Positions 12,161 through 24,343 are shown, counted from the stretch's first letter. The stretch is DNA of 64,000 nucleotides from Siphonodentalium dalli (GCA_032622095.1 CP136069.1:67357319-67421318), one strand, 5' to 3'. The notes: generated by a model not told the origin, from the letters alone. Program-made: numbers and translations.

Positions 12161-12935
12161 GCACCATTTGAACATGACCATCACCGTGTCCTGTAGGCGA
12201 TGTCTAAAACGGGACGTAATGCCATTGGATGCACAGGGAAGTGGTGTCATTCGATCACTTGGGCTATATGCTTAGCAACCATTGATACCGTTAAATACAA
12301 ACTACATGTAGGTTCAATCTTCTGACCTGATGTATCTCCAGTTTCACAATAGGGTATTGACTACATAGAAAATGCCGTTTCTTAGCGCGGAATTATACGA
12401 CGCTATAAGCTATAATTGCATTATACTTTCAGTTCCGGGTAGTTGCTTAGAAACCGTTACCAGGGAGTGATCGTGTGGCAAAGTATACCGTTCTAAAAAA
12501 AATACACAGTGGCCCATGGGAACATACCTGTAAAATTTCAGACCTGTAGCACCATTTGAACATAACCATCAGCATGTGCATGCCAGGAATGTCTAAATTG
12601 GGGCATAATACAATTGGATTCACAGGGCAATGGTGTCATTCGATCATTTGGGGTATTTGCTTAGCAACCGTTGCTACCCTTAAATACAAGTTAGGATCAG
12701 ACTTCTGGCCAGATATATCTCAAATTTCACAATAGGGTGTTGACTGCATCAAAAACGCCATTTCCTTGGGCTGAATTACGACCGTAAAAGCTATAATTGT
12801 ATTTTACTTTCAATATCGGGTAGATGCCTAGCAACCGTTACCAGGGAGTGACCACGTGGCAATGTAACCAGATCGTAAAATAATCAGAGGTCCATGGGGA
12901 ACATACATCTAAAGTTTCAGAAATGTGACACCACT
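12161..12935 (+). repeat. Two tandem units of ~386 bp
   Basis: 'gcaccatttgaacat' occurs at 12161 and 12549, and a variant near 12928. Between them both units share 'tggtgtcattcgatca', 'gcttagcaacc', 'tttcacaatagggt' and 'ccgttaccagggagtga' in the same order. The units are clearly diverged, so the array is old. Confidence 0.85.
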
Positions 12936-13034
12936 TGAACATAAACAACACCATACATCTAAACACTGGCCACAATATAAAAAATACCACTGGGAGCCCA
13001 GGGTCAGGGTGTCGATCGTTGTGGGGAGCCAGGG

Positions 13035-13285
13035 TTCAAAGGGTTAAGCGCAAATATTTATGCTTAAGCGTAAATCATTTGCGCTTAAGCCTTAAGTTAA
13101 GCGCAAATCATTTAAACTTAAGTCTTAAGCGCAAATAAATTAATACACACATATTTGCGGTTAAGCCTTAATGCAAATGGTTAGTGCTTAAGTGTAAATG
13201 ATTTGCGCTTAAGCGAAAATGATTTACACTTAAGTACAAATATTTGTACTTAAGTGTAAATAAATAGCCTAAGCGCAAATAAATA
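13035..13285. repeat. Array of TTTGCGCTTAAGCGCAAA-type palindromes
   Basis: About ten degenerate copies of a palindrome centred on CTTAAG, alternating 'gcgcttaagcg' with 'acacttaagtgt' variants, spaced by AT-rich 'aaatatttat' or 'aatgattt'. The array forms the inner right end of the 11403-13303 element. Confidence 0.8.
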
Positions 13286-13303
13286 ATAATGTGAAAAAGG
13301 CCT

Positions 13304-14887
13304 CCCATAGAAAATGGCAGTGTTATTTTGTTTTGTTGATGTTTGGTGACTGCTGGTAGGTGATCCTTGTGGCGTCACGTCTGAGACACACATCGCAAAG
13401 TGATAAATCGGTTTGATCATGCGTTTCTAATATAAAAACCTTAAAATAGATGGTTATTAGTACTTATACTTGAAAAAAACTTTAATGTAAAACAAACAAT
13501 ATTCAAAGCAGCCGTAGTCACAACTAATAGAAAAGCAAAGGTCATTACCGATTCGCCTTGGTGCGCTGTTGCGACGAACTCCTTATTGGCATTACCGATT
13601 ACCGGTTACTTTTGCTGGACAAACATTGCTAGCCAAGCGCATTATCCATCATCCGATGACGAATCGGAAATGACAAACGGCGCAAAACCATTTTTCCGGA
13701 ATAACAAAGTCGGAACGAAATAAAATCTAAACCTAAACTTAAAGCCCGCGAAATTCAAAAATATTTGAAAGCGCGTGCGGTTTTCGAACTTAGGCGCCAG
13801 AAAACTTAAATCGGTTTATGTTTCCGTCATATTATGCGCGTTTTTGAAGATTTTATCCTGATGTTTTGTGTATTTTCCTGAAAGTTTTTGTATTTCCTGA
13901 TATTCTGTGTCTGCTGTTATCATCTGATGAAAATGACGACTGCCCAAGAAGATATTCTTCATTTGACTGAATGGTAATTAGTACAAATATTTTAAATATA
14001 ATTTATTTCTATTTATGGCACGACCACGTGGTATTGGTTTTTTCTTCTTATTTTATGTTCGTTATGTACCGGTAGGCCTATGTACTACTTGACTTTGTAA
14101 TGCTACTGGTTGCAATGATTGGCCATAAAAGGACCATAACTCTCTAGCTCTCTCTCTCTCTCTCTCATATGAGCTTGTGTCGCACTCCGTTGTATAGGCC
14201 TAAAATATCCATCATATAATAGTAATCAACCCACTGATTACTGGTCGAATATCACGAAGTTGAAGAAAAAGAAGATATATAGAGTCACGGGGAGGCCTGG
14301 TATATATGCCTATGCATGAAGCGATTCCTTTGTGTGTTTTGATGCAGATTCGTTGCCAGGATATCTTAATTATTTCCACACAAAATGCTGTATTTTACTA
14401 GTTCTGACGATATTGGCCATGCATATATAGAACGAGTGTTTAGTTTCGCGAAATTCAAAATGCAAAGTTGTCAATGTAGGGTACAAAAACTCGCCATTAA
14501 TATGCCAAATATAGTAACAAAATGTAATAAGATTCTTTAATTTAAGAGCACAAAATTATCCTGCGTATTCTTTACGGTATACGTTTTATTTGTGCATTTG
14601 CAAGTTGTAATGCAAACTGGTTTACCGAATAACTAGTTTAAAAATTTGAGTTAGTGATAAACTCACTAACATAAATTTGAGTTAATAAGCAACTATAAGT
14701 ATTGTCAATTGTACCGGTACCAGGATCTATAAATAGTATACGTCATGTAATAAACATGTAATCAGCAGCTATCTTCGAAATTAGAAACGGTACTTTCATG
14801 CTATCCGTCTCCGGATCATAGTTTTAAAGTTTGCGCATATTTCCGTACTATTTCCGCTACTTTCGATTCGTCATCGGGTGATGGAGA
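13304..14887. other. Intergenic region with (CT)n microsatellite
   Basis: No supported gene. A short (CT)n run is at 14147-14166. Part of the ~5-kb interval between the inverted repeats. Confidence 0.4.
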
Positions 14888-15180
14888 TGCGGCACATTTG
14901 TCTTCGTTGGTGAATTTAAAATAAATTACCGAAATACAGTGAGATTTTCGAAGAACTGGAAAAATATACCTATGGAATGTTGTAGATTGGCATCTAGGGT
15001 GTAAGAGGTACCAACAGTTTTTAGTGAACAAATATGTTTTGTAGGAATATATACAGTTGAGTTCAAAATGGGTGGCAACAATTTTCTGTTTCGTTTCTTC
15101 CGCGACCTGCGGTCCCGGGTGCTGGTTCCGCCAATAAAAGAGGGGTATTTTTCACCAAATTCCAGGCTCCTGTGATGTAA
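14888..15180 (-). repeat. Right arm of a long inverted repeat flanking ~5 kb
   Basis: Reverse complement of 10167-10453 with scattered mismatches and small indels. The shared outer end is 'ccaaattccaggctcctgtg' (left arm, other strand: 'cacaggaccatggaatttgg'). Confidence 0.75.
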
Positions 15181-15182
15181 TC

Positions 15183-15825
15183 TAGAATATGTGTATTTCT
15201 TACAAACGTTACCATGATTTGTACGTCGCTTGCATTGAGTAAAGGTTTTTAATTTTTTATATTGGATGACCGAATTTAAAAAAATATATATAGGCCTACA
15301 TGTATAGAGGAAATTACCTATTCAGTGTCCAACGTTTCGTAATGCACGTAACTCATCAACAGAACCCTCTTGTTTTCCCTGTTATATGTGGTCTATTTAA
15401 AATTAAGATTCGTAATATTTTTTCGCTCAGTTTTAAATTCGCGCACCGACGAATAGTACTGCATACTGCGCGAATTTAAATACGAGCAAGGTAGCAATGT
15501 CGTAGTGTGATGACTGTCAGTCGTCTTTATTCGGTACTGCATGCTGTACTATGTTGCGGAAGATAACTCTAGCCAGCTGGCTTTTCTGGATCTGAATCTC
15601 TATTTTTAAAGTTATGTACGTGTCTGTACGTGCAGCGTTGTCCCTTGACCCAACACTACAGTCCACTTTAATACCTACATATCGAGGCTAGAGCGTGTGT
15701 TCTCTGTTGGCAATGCATTCTAATTGGCGTGACTGTCAGGTATTATTGTTTTAATTATCGTTGAATATGTGTTGAAATACATGCAATCGATACAGATGTT
15801 ATTAATTGTTCCGCATTGTGTTTGT
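15183..15825. other. Intergenic region, no gene seen
   Basis: No ORF, repeat or splice-supported exon recognised. Confidence 0.35.
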
Positions 15826-15829
15826 TTAA

Positions 15830-16308
15830 AGGTACTCAATCCGAACAGAGGGTCCCCATCTCAACAGATTCCAACAACAACAATCCGATCAGAGGGTCCT
15901 ATATTACTATTTCTTTGGCTTTGGGGGTAAAAAATATTTGATTCGAGTCGAGGAACCCATCAAACAAAGCTCAGAGTTATTAGATATTGATTTTTGAAAT
16001 TTGTTATTTGCTCGAGATGAGTACTAATAATTGCCGTCAATTTCGTAACCTGCTCGAGACGTGTACACCAAAACACTATTCAAACAGACAAGGATGGATA
16101 ACTCTAAAATCAAGTGGTAATAATAACGCAATTTTGACTGTCTTCTGTGCCAGAAAGTATTCCCGATAATGAAAAATAATAGATTTCTAAAATCGATATC
16201 TAACAAATCTGAGCTTTGATGGGTGACTTCCTCGACTCGAATCAAATATTTTGACCACCGAAGCCATTGAAATAGTAATTGAGAGGAGTTTTATCGGATT
16301 GAGTACCT
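15830..16308. mobile_element. Complete TTAA MITE with AGGTACTCAATCCGA termini
   Basis: Left end AGGTACTCAATCCGA and right end TCGGATTGAGTACCT are perfect 15-bp inverted repeats, flanked by TTAA on both sides (15826-15829 and 16309-16312). The interior has 'cgactcgaatcaaat' near one end and its inverted partner near the other. Relatives: 8892-9085, 39137-39467, 42848-43117, and fragments at 34020-34050 and 39950-40085. Non-autonomous, piggyBac-like target choice. Confidence 0.9.
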
Positions 16309-16313
16309 TTAAA

Positions 16314-16888
16314 TTGTTGTTTGTATGGGAAAACATTTTGTCAATAAATTTAATTTTAAATCACCGCCTCAATATATAATTCCGTTATTGACTCGCTGTG
16401 GTTGATGATTCTTTCCCTATACGAAATTCCACTATACATTATTCGACAATGCCACGGATTCGACAACTGACCAAAAATAACCTGCTGATTTAAAGAGGCA
16501 TTTAGTGTTCAATATTAAATGTAAGCCGCAGGGACAAGGGACAATAACGTAATTGCGCGCCCCGTTACCTATTGATCGTGATATTTGGTACAAAAACTAG
16601 ACTTATCATGGTCCTGACGACCATTTCGCCCTCATGGTCCCTCGTTGGTGGCTATTTGTCTGCAATGTTTCACTACCGACAGTAATGTTTATTCCACGAT
16701 GACTAATTAATTGTTCGCATAGTCAAAACAGACATAATTATTAAGCCATTATTGCCTTCTAACGTTGTCCCTATTTGCGAAGACGAATCATTTCACAATC
16801 ATATATATACACAGTATATATAGGGTTTTTTTGGTTGGCATTTTTCATACGCTATCATATATCCCTTAACTTTGCATATCTCAATAAG
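16314..16888. other. Intergenic region, no gene seen
   Basis: AT-rich, no recognisable gene or repeat. Confidence 0.35.
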
Positions 16889-17105
16889 CGAGATCACTGA
16901 GTTGCGGCCATATTGGATTCATCCAGCCCCGTTCCATGGTTTCAGAGATTCATCCAGCCCCGGCTCCGTGGTTTTAGTACTACAGGTAAAAGTTCTGGAG
17001 TAGCATTTCCACATGTGGAGATTTTGAATATTCATGACTTCCATATATGGAAATATGCTACTCCAGAACTTTGACATGTAGCACTAAAGCCATCGAACCG
17101 GGCTA
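16889..17105. mobile_element. MITE related to the 41143-41380 pair
   Basis: Contains 'gttgcggccatattggat', 'cagccccg.tccgtggtttt' and the hairpin 'ttctggagtagcat' / 'atgctactccagaa' around a short AT-rich loop. The same blocks in the same order occur at 41143-41380 and 41458-41690. Confidence 0.65.
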
Positions 17106-17168
17106 AATCTAAACCAATATCGGGTTAAATCTAAACCAATATCGGGTTAAATCTAAACCAATATCGTG
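17097..17168 (+). repeat. Three-unit minisatellite of 22-23 bp
   Basis: 'gggttaaatctaaaccaata' repeats three times back to back. Confidence 0.85.
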
Positions 17169-17960
17169 TTATATTCTCATATTTCGTGTTGGATTAATTT
17201 AACACGGTTAAATCGGGTTCCATATTACACCCGAAAATTAATATAACACACTGCAGACTATAGTGTAAAATGTCACCCGTACAGTATAACATTGTTGAAT
17301 GGAACACTAAATAGTGCTGAAGGTTACCCCTTATACAGTTAAATATAACACTGAATAGTTGTATGAAACTCTGAATAGTGTTAAACTTCATCGAGTCGAG
17401 GCGAAAGTTGATATCGTCAGTGTATGGGCTTCTAAAATGTATCTGCCGTTTTGACGCGAAACTTTTTATTGTATTTTCGGAATCTATGGGTTCGACTACA
17501 TAAGTTCCTCAGATAACTTGTAATATTTCAAGTATAAATGCCATTTTTCGATGTTTTTCAGGGAAATTCGTGTTCTAAAATGTCGTATCTCGGTTCCCGG
17601 CGAAAAATATTTGTTAATTCTGAAATGTCGTATATTTTATTTTCTGATATTTCTTATTGGATTGTTTTGAAGAAGAATGGCCTGATGGCGTATCCTCCTT
17701 GTCCTGCGTGACAGAGACTATAACGACGACGCGGTTATCTTCAAAGCTAAAATGTCGTATAGACAAGATTTCTATGTTTTACTTCTAAAAGTGTCGTATA
17801 ACACCATAAACTCATGTTTTCTCATCAACTAGAAGAAAATTGAATAAGAAAGTGTATCTATTATAACAACTGTGATATAAAGTGTTATTGTGCAAAGTTA
17901 TTGGCAGGTATACCATTTCTAGTTCTATTCCTTAGTTAAGTAGTTTTTTGTGTCTATACT

Positions 17961-18335
17961 GAACAATTTGATTTTCCTGAGGTACGACATTTGAGAATCC
18001 CACCGACGGTATTTAGTTAAGATTTAACGTTGGGAGTAACGCAATATAGATGCTGTAATGATTCCAATATAACTCCATCTCATTATATTTTTCTACACTC
18101 AATCGAAAAAGAAGGAAAAATACACTCAAACGCACTTTCCAGGTAGGAAAGACCCCAAGTACGTTTGAGTGTATATTTTTCGTCTTTTTCGATTGAGTGT
18201 AGAAAAATATAATGAGATGGAGTTATATTGGAATCATTACAGCATCTATATTGCGTTACTCCCAACGTTAAATCTTAACTATAGTACCGTCGGTGGGCTT
18301 CTCAAATGTCGTACCTCAGGGAAATCAAATTGTTC
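17961..18335. mobile_element. Foldback (near-perfect long inverted repeat)
   Basis: Arms of about 175 bp (17961-18133 and 18162-18335) are almost perfect reverse complements, for example 'aacgttgggagtaacgcaat' against 'attgcgttactcccaacgtt'. The loop is about 25-30 bp. This would extrude as a very stable cruciform or form a long RNA hairpin. No ORF; probably a foldback or MITE dimer. Confidence 0.88.
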
Positions 18336-18830
18336 AGGAGTTTCATCTGAGGTCAAAGACGCCTATCGTGTGACATTCCCCTGGTCGGGTGATTCACCTG
18401 TACCAATGTTCCTACATATAATTTGAGCCTATCACGAACGCTCTTTATTGCTCATATTTGGCCCTTAAAGTCGTCTGAGGTCAACGGCATCCGGATAAAG
18501 TTACATTTATCTTTTAATTGCTAATCATTAGTGCATCTTTAAATCATTTGAGGTCAACAAAACCAATGCCGTGACATTCCCTGCGTCATTCCACTTTTGT
18601 GCACCAGTTTTCCCACATATCTTCTGAAATCATAATAAACGCTCTTCATTGATTATATACCCATGTACGTCATCTGAGGCCAAAGACGCCTATCGCGTGA
18701 CATTCCCCTGATCGGGTGATTCATCTGTACCTATTTTCCTACATCTAATTTAAGCCTATAACGAACGCTCTTCATTGCTCATATTTGACCCTTAAAGTCG
18801 TCTGATGTCATGCAAGTTGCAACGGCATCT
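18336..18830 (+). repeat. Degenerate tandem repeat (~328 bp period with half-units)
   Basis: 'ggtcaaagacgcctatcg' at about 18352 and 'ggccaaagacgcctatcg' at about 18678 begin units that share 'gtgacattcccctg.tcgggtgattca' and 'acgaacgctctt.attgctcatattt'. A diverged half-unit lies near 18545-18650. Confidence 0.7.
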
Positions 18831-19202
18831 ATATCACATCATACGGGTCAATTCATCCTCATGTTTCAATTTACACCGACCAGATTACAACCATGTTGGG
18901 TCTATAATCAATTAGTTATAGTTAAATGCATTGTTAGTGCCCCTTTAGGACTTATGATGTCAATGGGACATATTTAATAAGATTTTCCGGGTCAAATTAC
19001 CCATATCTCCAACCTCATTAGTAACTGACCAATGTGGATGTCTAATTAATGCATGGTTTATTCAGATGTAATGCTATATCTCTTGTGCGGTTGTTACGCA
19101 GGTGAGAATACATATAACACGATTAAGGATCAATACATGCATGTAATCAGGATCCTGATCATTTGTATCATTTAAAAGTAAATACAATTCTGCTGTATTA
19201 TA
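18831..19202. other. Intergenic region, no gene seen
   Basis: No supported feature. Confidence 0.35.
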
Positions 19203-19277
19203 GATACTGGTGGCGTTGGCGGTGGGTATGCTGTTAAAATATTCAGCTCCGTCAAAAACCGCTATAAACAGAAAGAA

Positions 19278-19300
19278 TCTTCTATATCTATATTTGCGAA

Positions 19301-19333
<33 letters not shown>

Positions 19334-19336
19334 TTA

Positions 19337-19391
<55 letters not shown>

Positions 19392-22300
19392 GTTCTATAG
19401 AAATTCACAGGGACCACATAGATGGCACAAAAGGGGTCTAATAGGGGTAACCTTTTACGAGAAAGATAATGGCGAGGGTTAGAATTTTCTAAAGTGACGC
19501 CGTTGTTGTCATGGGGCAGAAAAGTGGGAGGGGCAGAAAACAATTTGTCGCCGATTGCCACCAAACTTATATATAATCATCCCCATAATATGAGGAATCT
19601 AATGGTGTGGTTTAAATATGTCAAAAGTCGCGCCATTCGCGTCAGGGATGCCCGGAAGGGGAGAGGGGCACAAAAATTTATCAAAATAATTTTAGCGCCG
19701 AATTCCACCAAATTGATGCACATTCTTCTGAGATCTTCTCCATGATACAAGGAATCTTATTGTGTGATTTAAAGACGCCAAATTGGTGATTGAGAGATTT
19801 GGGTGTGGTGGGTGGGTATTAAATCTGATAAGAATTGGTTTAGTCGCCGATTGCCACGAAACTTATACAAATTCATCCCCATGGTATGAGGTGTCTAATG
19901 GCGTGGCTCAAAGCTGTCAAAAGTGGCGTCATTCGAGTCAGGGGTGCACTGAAAGGGAGAGTGGCACCAAAATTGATACAAAATATTTTTAGCGCCAATT
20001 TCCACCAAATTGATACACATTCTTATCCATGGTATGAGGAATCTAATCGTGTGCTTTTAAAGACGTCATACATGGTGCTGCTTTGGTGAGAGATGGGGGT
20101 GGGGTGGGTGGGCACTAAATTTGATAAAAATGTGTTCAGTCGCGGATTAGCACCAAACTTACAAATAGTAATCTCCATGATATCAGGAGTCTAATTGTGT
20201 GGTTTAAAGATGTCAAAAGTGTGGCCATTCGAGTCAGGGGTGCCTAGAGGGTGAGAGGGACACACACATTGATAAACAATATATTTAGCGCCAATTTCCT
20301 CCTGATTGATACATATTCTGCTCCGTGAGACGAATAATCTAATCGTGTCGTTTAAAGACACGGTTGGCCTTGGCGGTGGGTATCCTGTGAAAATATCTCC
20401 ATCCGTCAAAAACCGCCACAAACAGAAAGAACATCAAAATGTAGATATACTTTGTCCGTATACAAATAAGAAATATCGCATAAACAGTATGTTATGGTCA
20501 TATGTTTGACCATTGTTATGTAAACAAAAGCATAAAAAGTTACTTTTCTGGTGTTTGTTTATATTATGATGGTAAACATAAAGAGCGTTCTTTGTTGGTG
20601 AATACCTGATATGGAACTAATAAAGAGCGTTTATGTCATTTGTGTGTGATTAGCCAGTAGTATTGTGCTGTCTTCTGTAACACAATCAGGCTCTTGCTTA
20701 GGTAAAATATAGAGGTCTTTATGATAACATGCTGTTTACGCGATGGTCGTGGTTATATATGAACGGAACTGTATGCGTTTTAGTGTTTTTCTGTTTACGG
20801 TGTTTGGAACAAATATGAATATTTTCGACAATTAAGGCCGCACGTGCCTTTAAATGCGCCAAATTGGTGCCTTTTGGGTGATAGATGTGCAATGGTGGCC
20901 CTAAATTTGATACGAATTTGTATACTCGCCAATTTTCATACATTTTTATATATATTCATCTCTATAATGAGTCTAAGCTAGTGTGTGGTTTAATGATGTC
21001 AAAAGTGGCGCCGCATGAGTCCGAAATAGGGACGGGAGGGTTACCAAAAACTTATAAAAATATGCTTAGTGCCAATTACCATCAAACTCATACACGTTCT
21101 TCTCAAATGAAACAATGAATCAAATATGTGCGAATATCTGTCTGTGTTCTATATATAACTTTAAGGGTACAATCGAGATGGCACCAAGGCGGTCTAACAT
21201 GGGTAACTTTTTACGAGTAAGATAATGGTGAGGGTTAAAATTTTCTAAAGTGACATTGTTGGTGTCAGGGGAGGGGCTATTTTTAGCACATATTTCGACC
21301 AAATTGATATATTATTCTTCTCCGTGATACGAGGAATATAAACGTGTGATTTAAAGACGCGAAATTGGAGCCGTTTGGGTGAGAGATGGGGGGGGGGGGG
21401 GTAATAACTATAATAAGAATTTGTTTAGTTGCCGATTACCACCAAACTTATATATAATCATCTCCATTATATAATGCATGCATGCGTCTAATAGACGTGG
21501 TTTAAATATGACAAACGTGGCGCGGTTCAAGTCATGCATGAGGGGGGTTGCCCCGAAGTTGATACAAATATATTTAGCACTGATTCCATCAAATTCATGC
21601 ACGTTCTTCTCTAATGATATGATGAATTAAATAACATTTGGATGGCGAGAGGAGATTCACAAGCATTTATAAGATTGTTCAATTCGCCGATATCCAACAA
21701 AGTTATATATAGTCATCTCCCAGGCCATCTCCATGTCGTTCTAGGGAGTTTTTGGCATTCCAATTTCACAATCTCGACAAATGGTGACCGAATTAAGTCA
21801 CTTGAACAATTATATCTTCTCAACTGTCATATTTATATGGGGATGGAAATCAGGGCATTCCTATAATGATCTAGCAACACAGATACATAGAAGAAAGCAT
21901 TAAAAGTATATTTATATCAATCTATTTAAGAGATACATATATTCATTCAAACTGAGGGACCTTGAATCGTCAGAGGATTGCATATTAGAATGGCTCATGT
22001 ATATATTATAACACGATTGAGTCTGTCCCATTCAATATAGTTTCCACAAAAAAAGTTACAATTGCCAAGAGATATGGAAATGTAGATCAGGCCTGTTCAA
22101 AAATAGTGGTCACAGTGTGCAGTCAAGTATGGTTACTTCTGAGATAAAGGAAAACGCAGTCCGTAGCGCATGACTTTTCAGGATCCACCAATATTTACAC
22201 TTTACAAGGTTATATCTGCCCGATGCAGAGGATTTCTCAACAGACTCATCGCCTAACATAAACAACTCAAAATCTCGCTGTGTCGGGCACATGTAGCTGC

Positions 22301-22798
22301 TATATGTGCATAACATCAATTCTTTAAAACTGAAAATGATTAGCCAGTATATAGCACCAGAACAGTGGAGCACCTGGACATATATTTAAAACATCTGTAT
22401 CTTCATGAAGATATGATAAACTAAATTGATTGATTGATACATCTCTATGTTAAAACACAATTGTCGTCTTTTATTTTTTCAAACTAATGTGTTTATGATG
22501 TTCATGTTTCATGCTATAACGTCTGAAGTATACGCAGTTGTAAATAAATAAATAAATACTTCTTTATTGGTGGGACGGATTAAACGCGATAAACAAAATG
22601 ATAATCGCTCCGACCTGACAAGGTGAGCCATTACTTATATTCAATGTGTAAGAATCATGCTTTGTAATGCCATTTGGATATACAAATTATGAGAATACGT
22701 GTAACACTTTGAGAGCAAGAGTATTCTCTATTCCCACCAAATATCCACAGAGGGTTTCACATCACTTTAACCTGGGCAACGCCGAGTAACTCTGCTAG
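19278..22798 (+). mobile_element. Helitron-like element with (TCTG)n and tandem core
   Basis: Starts A|TCT...TCTATATCTATATTTGCG at 19278-19281 and ends 'gggcaacgccgagtaactct' then CTAG|T at 22795-22798. A (TCTG)n run occupies 19301-19391. The core (19400-21640) repeats 'atatgaggaatctaat', 'gtcaaaagtggcg' and 'gccgattgccaccaaactta' in degenerate units. The unique 3' part is 21640-22798. It is inserted in a TTAA element and carries another TTAA element inside (20356-20849). No Rep/helicase gene. Same family as 3679-6166 in opposite orientation. Confidence 0.75.
20356..20849 (+). mobile_element. 494-bp TTAA element nested in the Helitron core
   Basis: Same length and nearly same sequence as 1484-1977, from AGACACGGTTGGCC to 'ggccgcacgtgcct', flanked by TTAA at 20352-20355 and 20850-20853. 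The host unit 'gtttaaa|tgcgccaaattggtg' can be read across the insertion by comparison with sister core repeats. Confidence 0.87.
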
Positions 22799-23169
22799 TA
22801 GTAAAATATAGACAGACCTTGTTCTTATACCAATCAGAAATATGGCATAAACAGTATGTTATTGTCAAATGTTTTTCCTTTATTGTGTAAACAAAAGCAA
22901 AAAACGTTACATAACCTGGCTTTTGTTTAGATCCGGATATGGTAAACATAAAGAGAGTTATTTGTTACTGTTTTCTTGATATGGAAATAATAAAGAGCGT
23001 TTATATAATTTGTGTGTGATTAACCAATAGAATTGCGCTGTGTTATGTAAACAGAAGCAAAACTTCTGTAACAAGAGCAAGTTCTTGTTTGCGTACACCA
23101 TCGTACGTCATGAAGACAATATACTATTTACGCCCTGATTATGTTTGGCATATAAACACAATCATATAT

Positions 23170-23619
23170 ATAGACTGAACACAACGCGCATCTTAATCGA
23201 GAATCTTTTATCGAATGAGTTGCGGATGGCGCAAGGATATATTTCGCGAGAGCGTAGCTCGAGCGAAATATAACTTTGCGCCATCCGCAACGAGTTCGAT
23301 AAAAGATTCGAGATTATGATGCAAGTTGTGTTCTGTATTTATTCTACACCGTTCAGTCAGATAAGTTAAATCCACGAATGTCACCTTCATTGTTACTACA
23401 GCTATCTTTAATGTGATTTTAAGTCAGACAAATAACCAGTAATTATGGGGGGATCACCGGAAGCGGATGATCGACGTAATGTACGTCATCTTTCGTGGCG
23501 ACAACGTCAAAAAGAATAGTTCCGGCTTGTATTCCACTAGAGGTATACACTAATATGTATTAAATGGCTGAGATTCCGTTGAATACATGTGACTCTCGTC
23601 AATGGGTGTGGAATAAATT
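23170..23619. mobile_element. Foldback insertion private to copy A
   Basis: Copy B runs 'aacacaattatatatatttt' straight into 'attccttctgttgatgg', whereas copy A has about 450 extra bases. The left part forms a hairpin with arms of about 70 bp: 'gagttgcggatggcgcaa' pairs with 'ttgcgccatccgcaacgag', and 'atcgagaatcttttatcga' with 'tcgataaaagattcgag'. Insertion after the duplication is the simplest explanation. Confidence 0.75.
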
Positions 23620-24016
23620 TTATTATTCCTTCTGTTGATGGCGATTTGAACAAATATGAATATTTCTGCAACGAACGCCGCCCGTGCCTTTAAATAACAC
23701 ATTTGGAACGAAAATTGCCACGCGCGAAAACACAGTAGATGCTGAATTTTCTGTCCGTTGTTTCATATACGTTAGATGTTTTAGAGGCAGTAAAAACTAT
23801 TTTGTTTACGTTTTAATAACACAATGACATTCTTCTGCAGGGTGCATTTATAGGTCCAATTAATTTATTAGTCAGGGAGCCATTCCAATTATATAGACCC
23901 TCAGAAATTAGTTCGCTAAACATTCTGGATACAGCTAAGTATTTCACCTCAAATATCAATATTTCACCACACCCAGAAATGGCGCCTTCCGATTGATCGA
24001 GAGCTATGTCCTATAT

Positions 24017-24107
24017 GGTGTAGTGTTGTGCTAAATTTAACACACTACTATACATGTACTTGTACGTGTAGTATCGTGCTACATTTAGCACACTGCTATA
24101 CCAAACT
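24017..24107. repeat. Small hairpin, copy A
   Basis: 'tatggtgtagtgttgtgcta' pairs with 'tagcacactgctatacca'. In copy B a 219-bp hairpin element interrupts the loop at 53580-53798. Confidence 0.5.
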
Positions 24108-24343
24108 CGCATACAAAAAGCTATGAATAGAGGAATAACTCTCGAGAACATATACTACATAAATGTGTCCACAAATTTACAAAGGCGTTTGCAAATGAAA
24201 TAAAAACATTACCGTTTTTCCACAGGAACGATGTCAACTTGGAAAGTGGCAACATTCGGTTGAATTCACCTCCTGGTATACAGTTTCGGGTTTTTTGTAT
24301 TCAAAACAAAACCTAAATACTGCGAGCGCGTTTGAACTAGATT

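Larger units (their letters stand above)
11403..13303. mobile_element. 1.9-kb non-autonomous element with palindrome-rich ends
   Basis: The left end AGGCCCTTTTCACATTTATT and the reverse complement of the right end AGGCCTTTTTCACATTATTA match through about 34 bp into 'atttatt...gctta'. Just inside the right end (13035-13280) lies an array of palindromes built on TTTGCGCTTAAGCGCAAA. The middle has paired 'ggccgcaaaagcggcc' hairpins (11478-11543) and a tandem repeat of about 386 bp. No transposase ORF. Target duplication is not clear. Confidence 0.7.
19203..23692 (+). mobile_element. Outer TTAA-family element split by nested insertions
   Basis: The 5' part (19206-19277, 'gcgttggcggtgggtatgct' to 'cagaaagaa') and the 3' part (22799-23692, from 'aaaatatagacagac' to 'cgtgcctttaaat') are the two pieces of an element related to 1484-1977. 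They are separated precisely by a Helitron-like element (19278-22798). The 3' part is further split by a foldback at 23170-23619. Copy B keeps only the 3' piece (52778-53217), because a deletion removed the left side. Confidence 0.75.
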
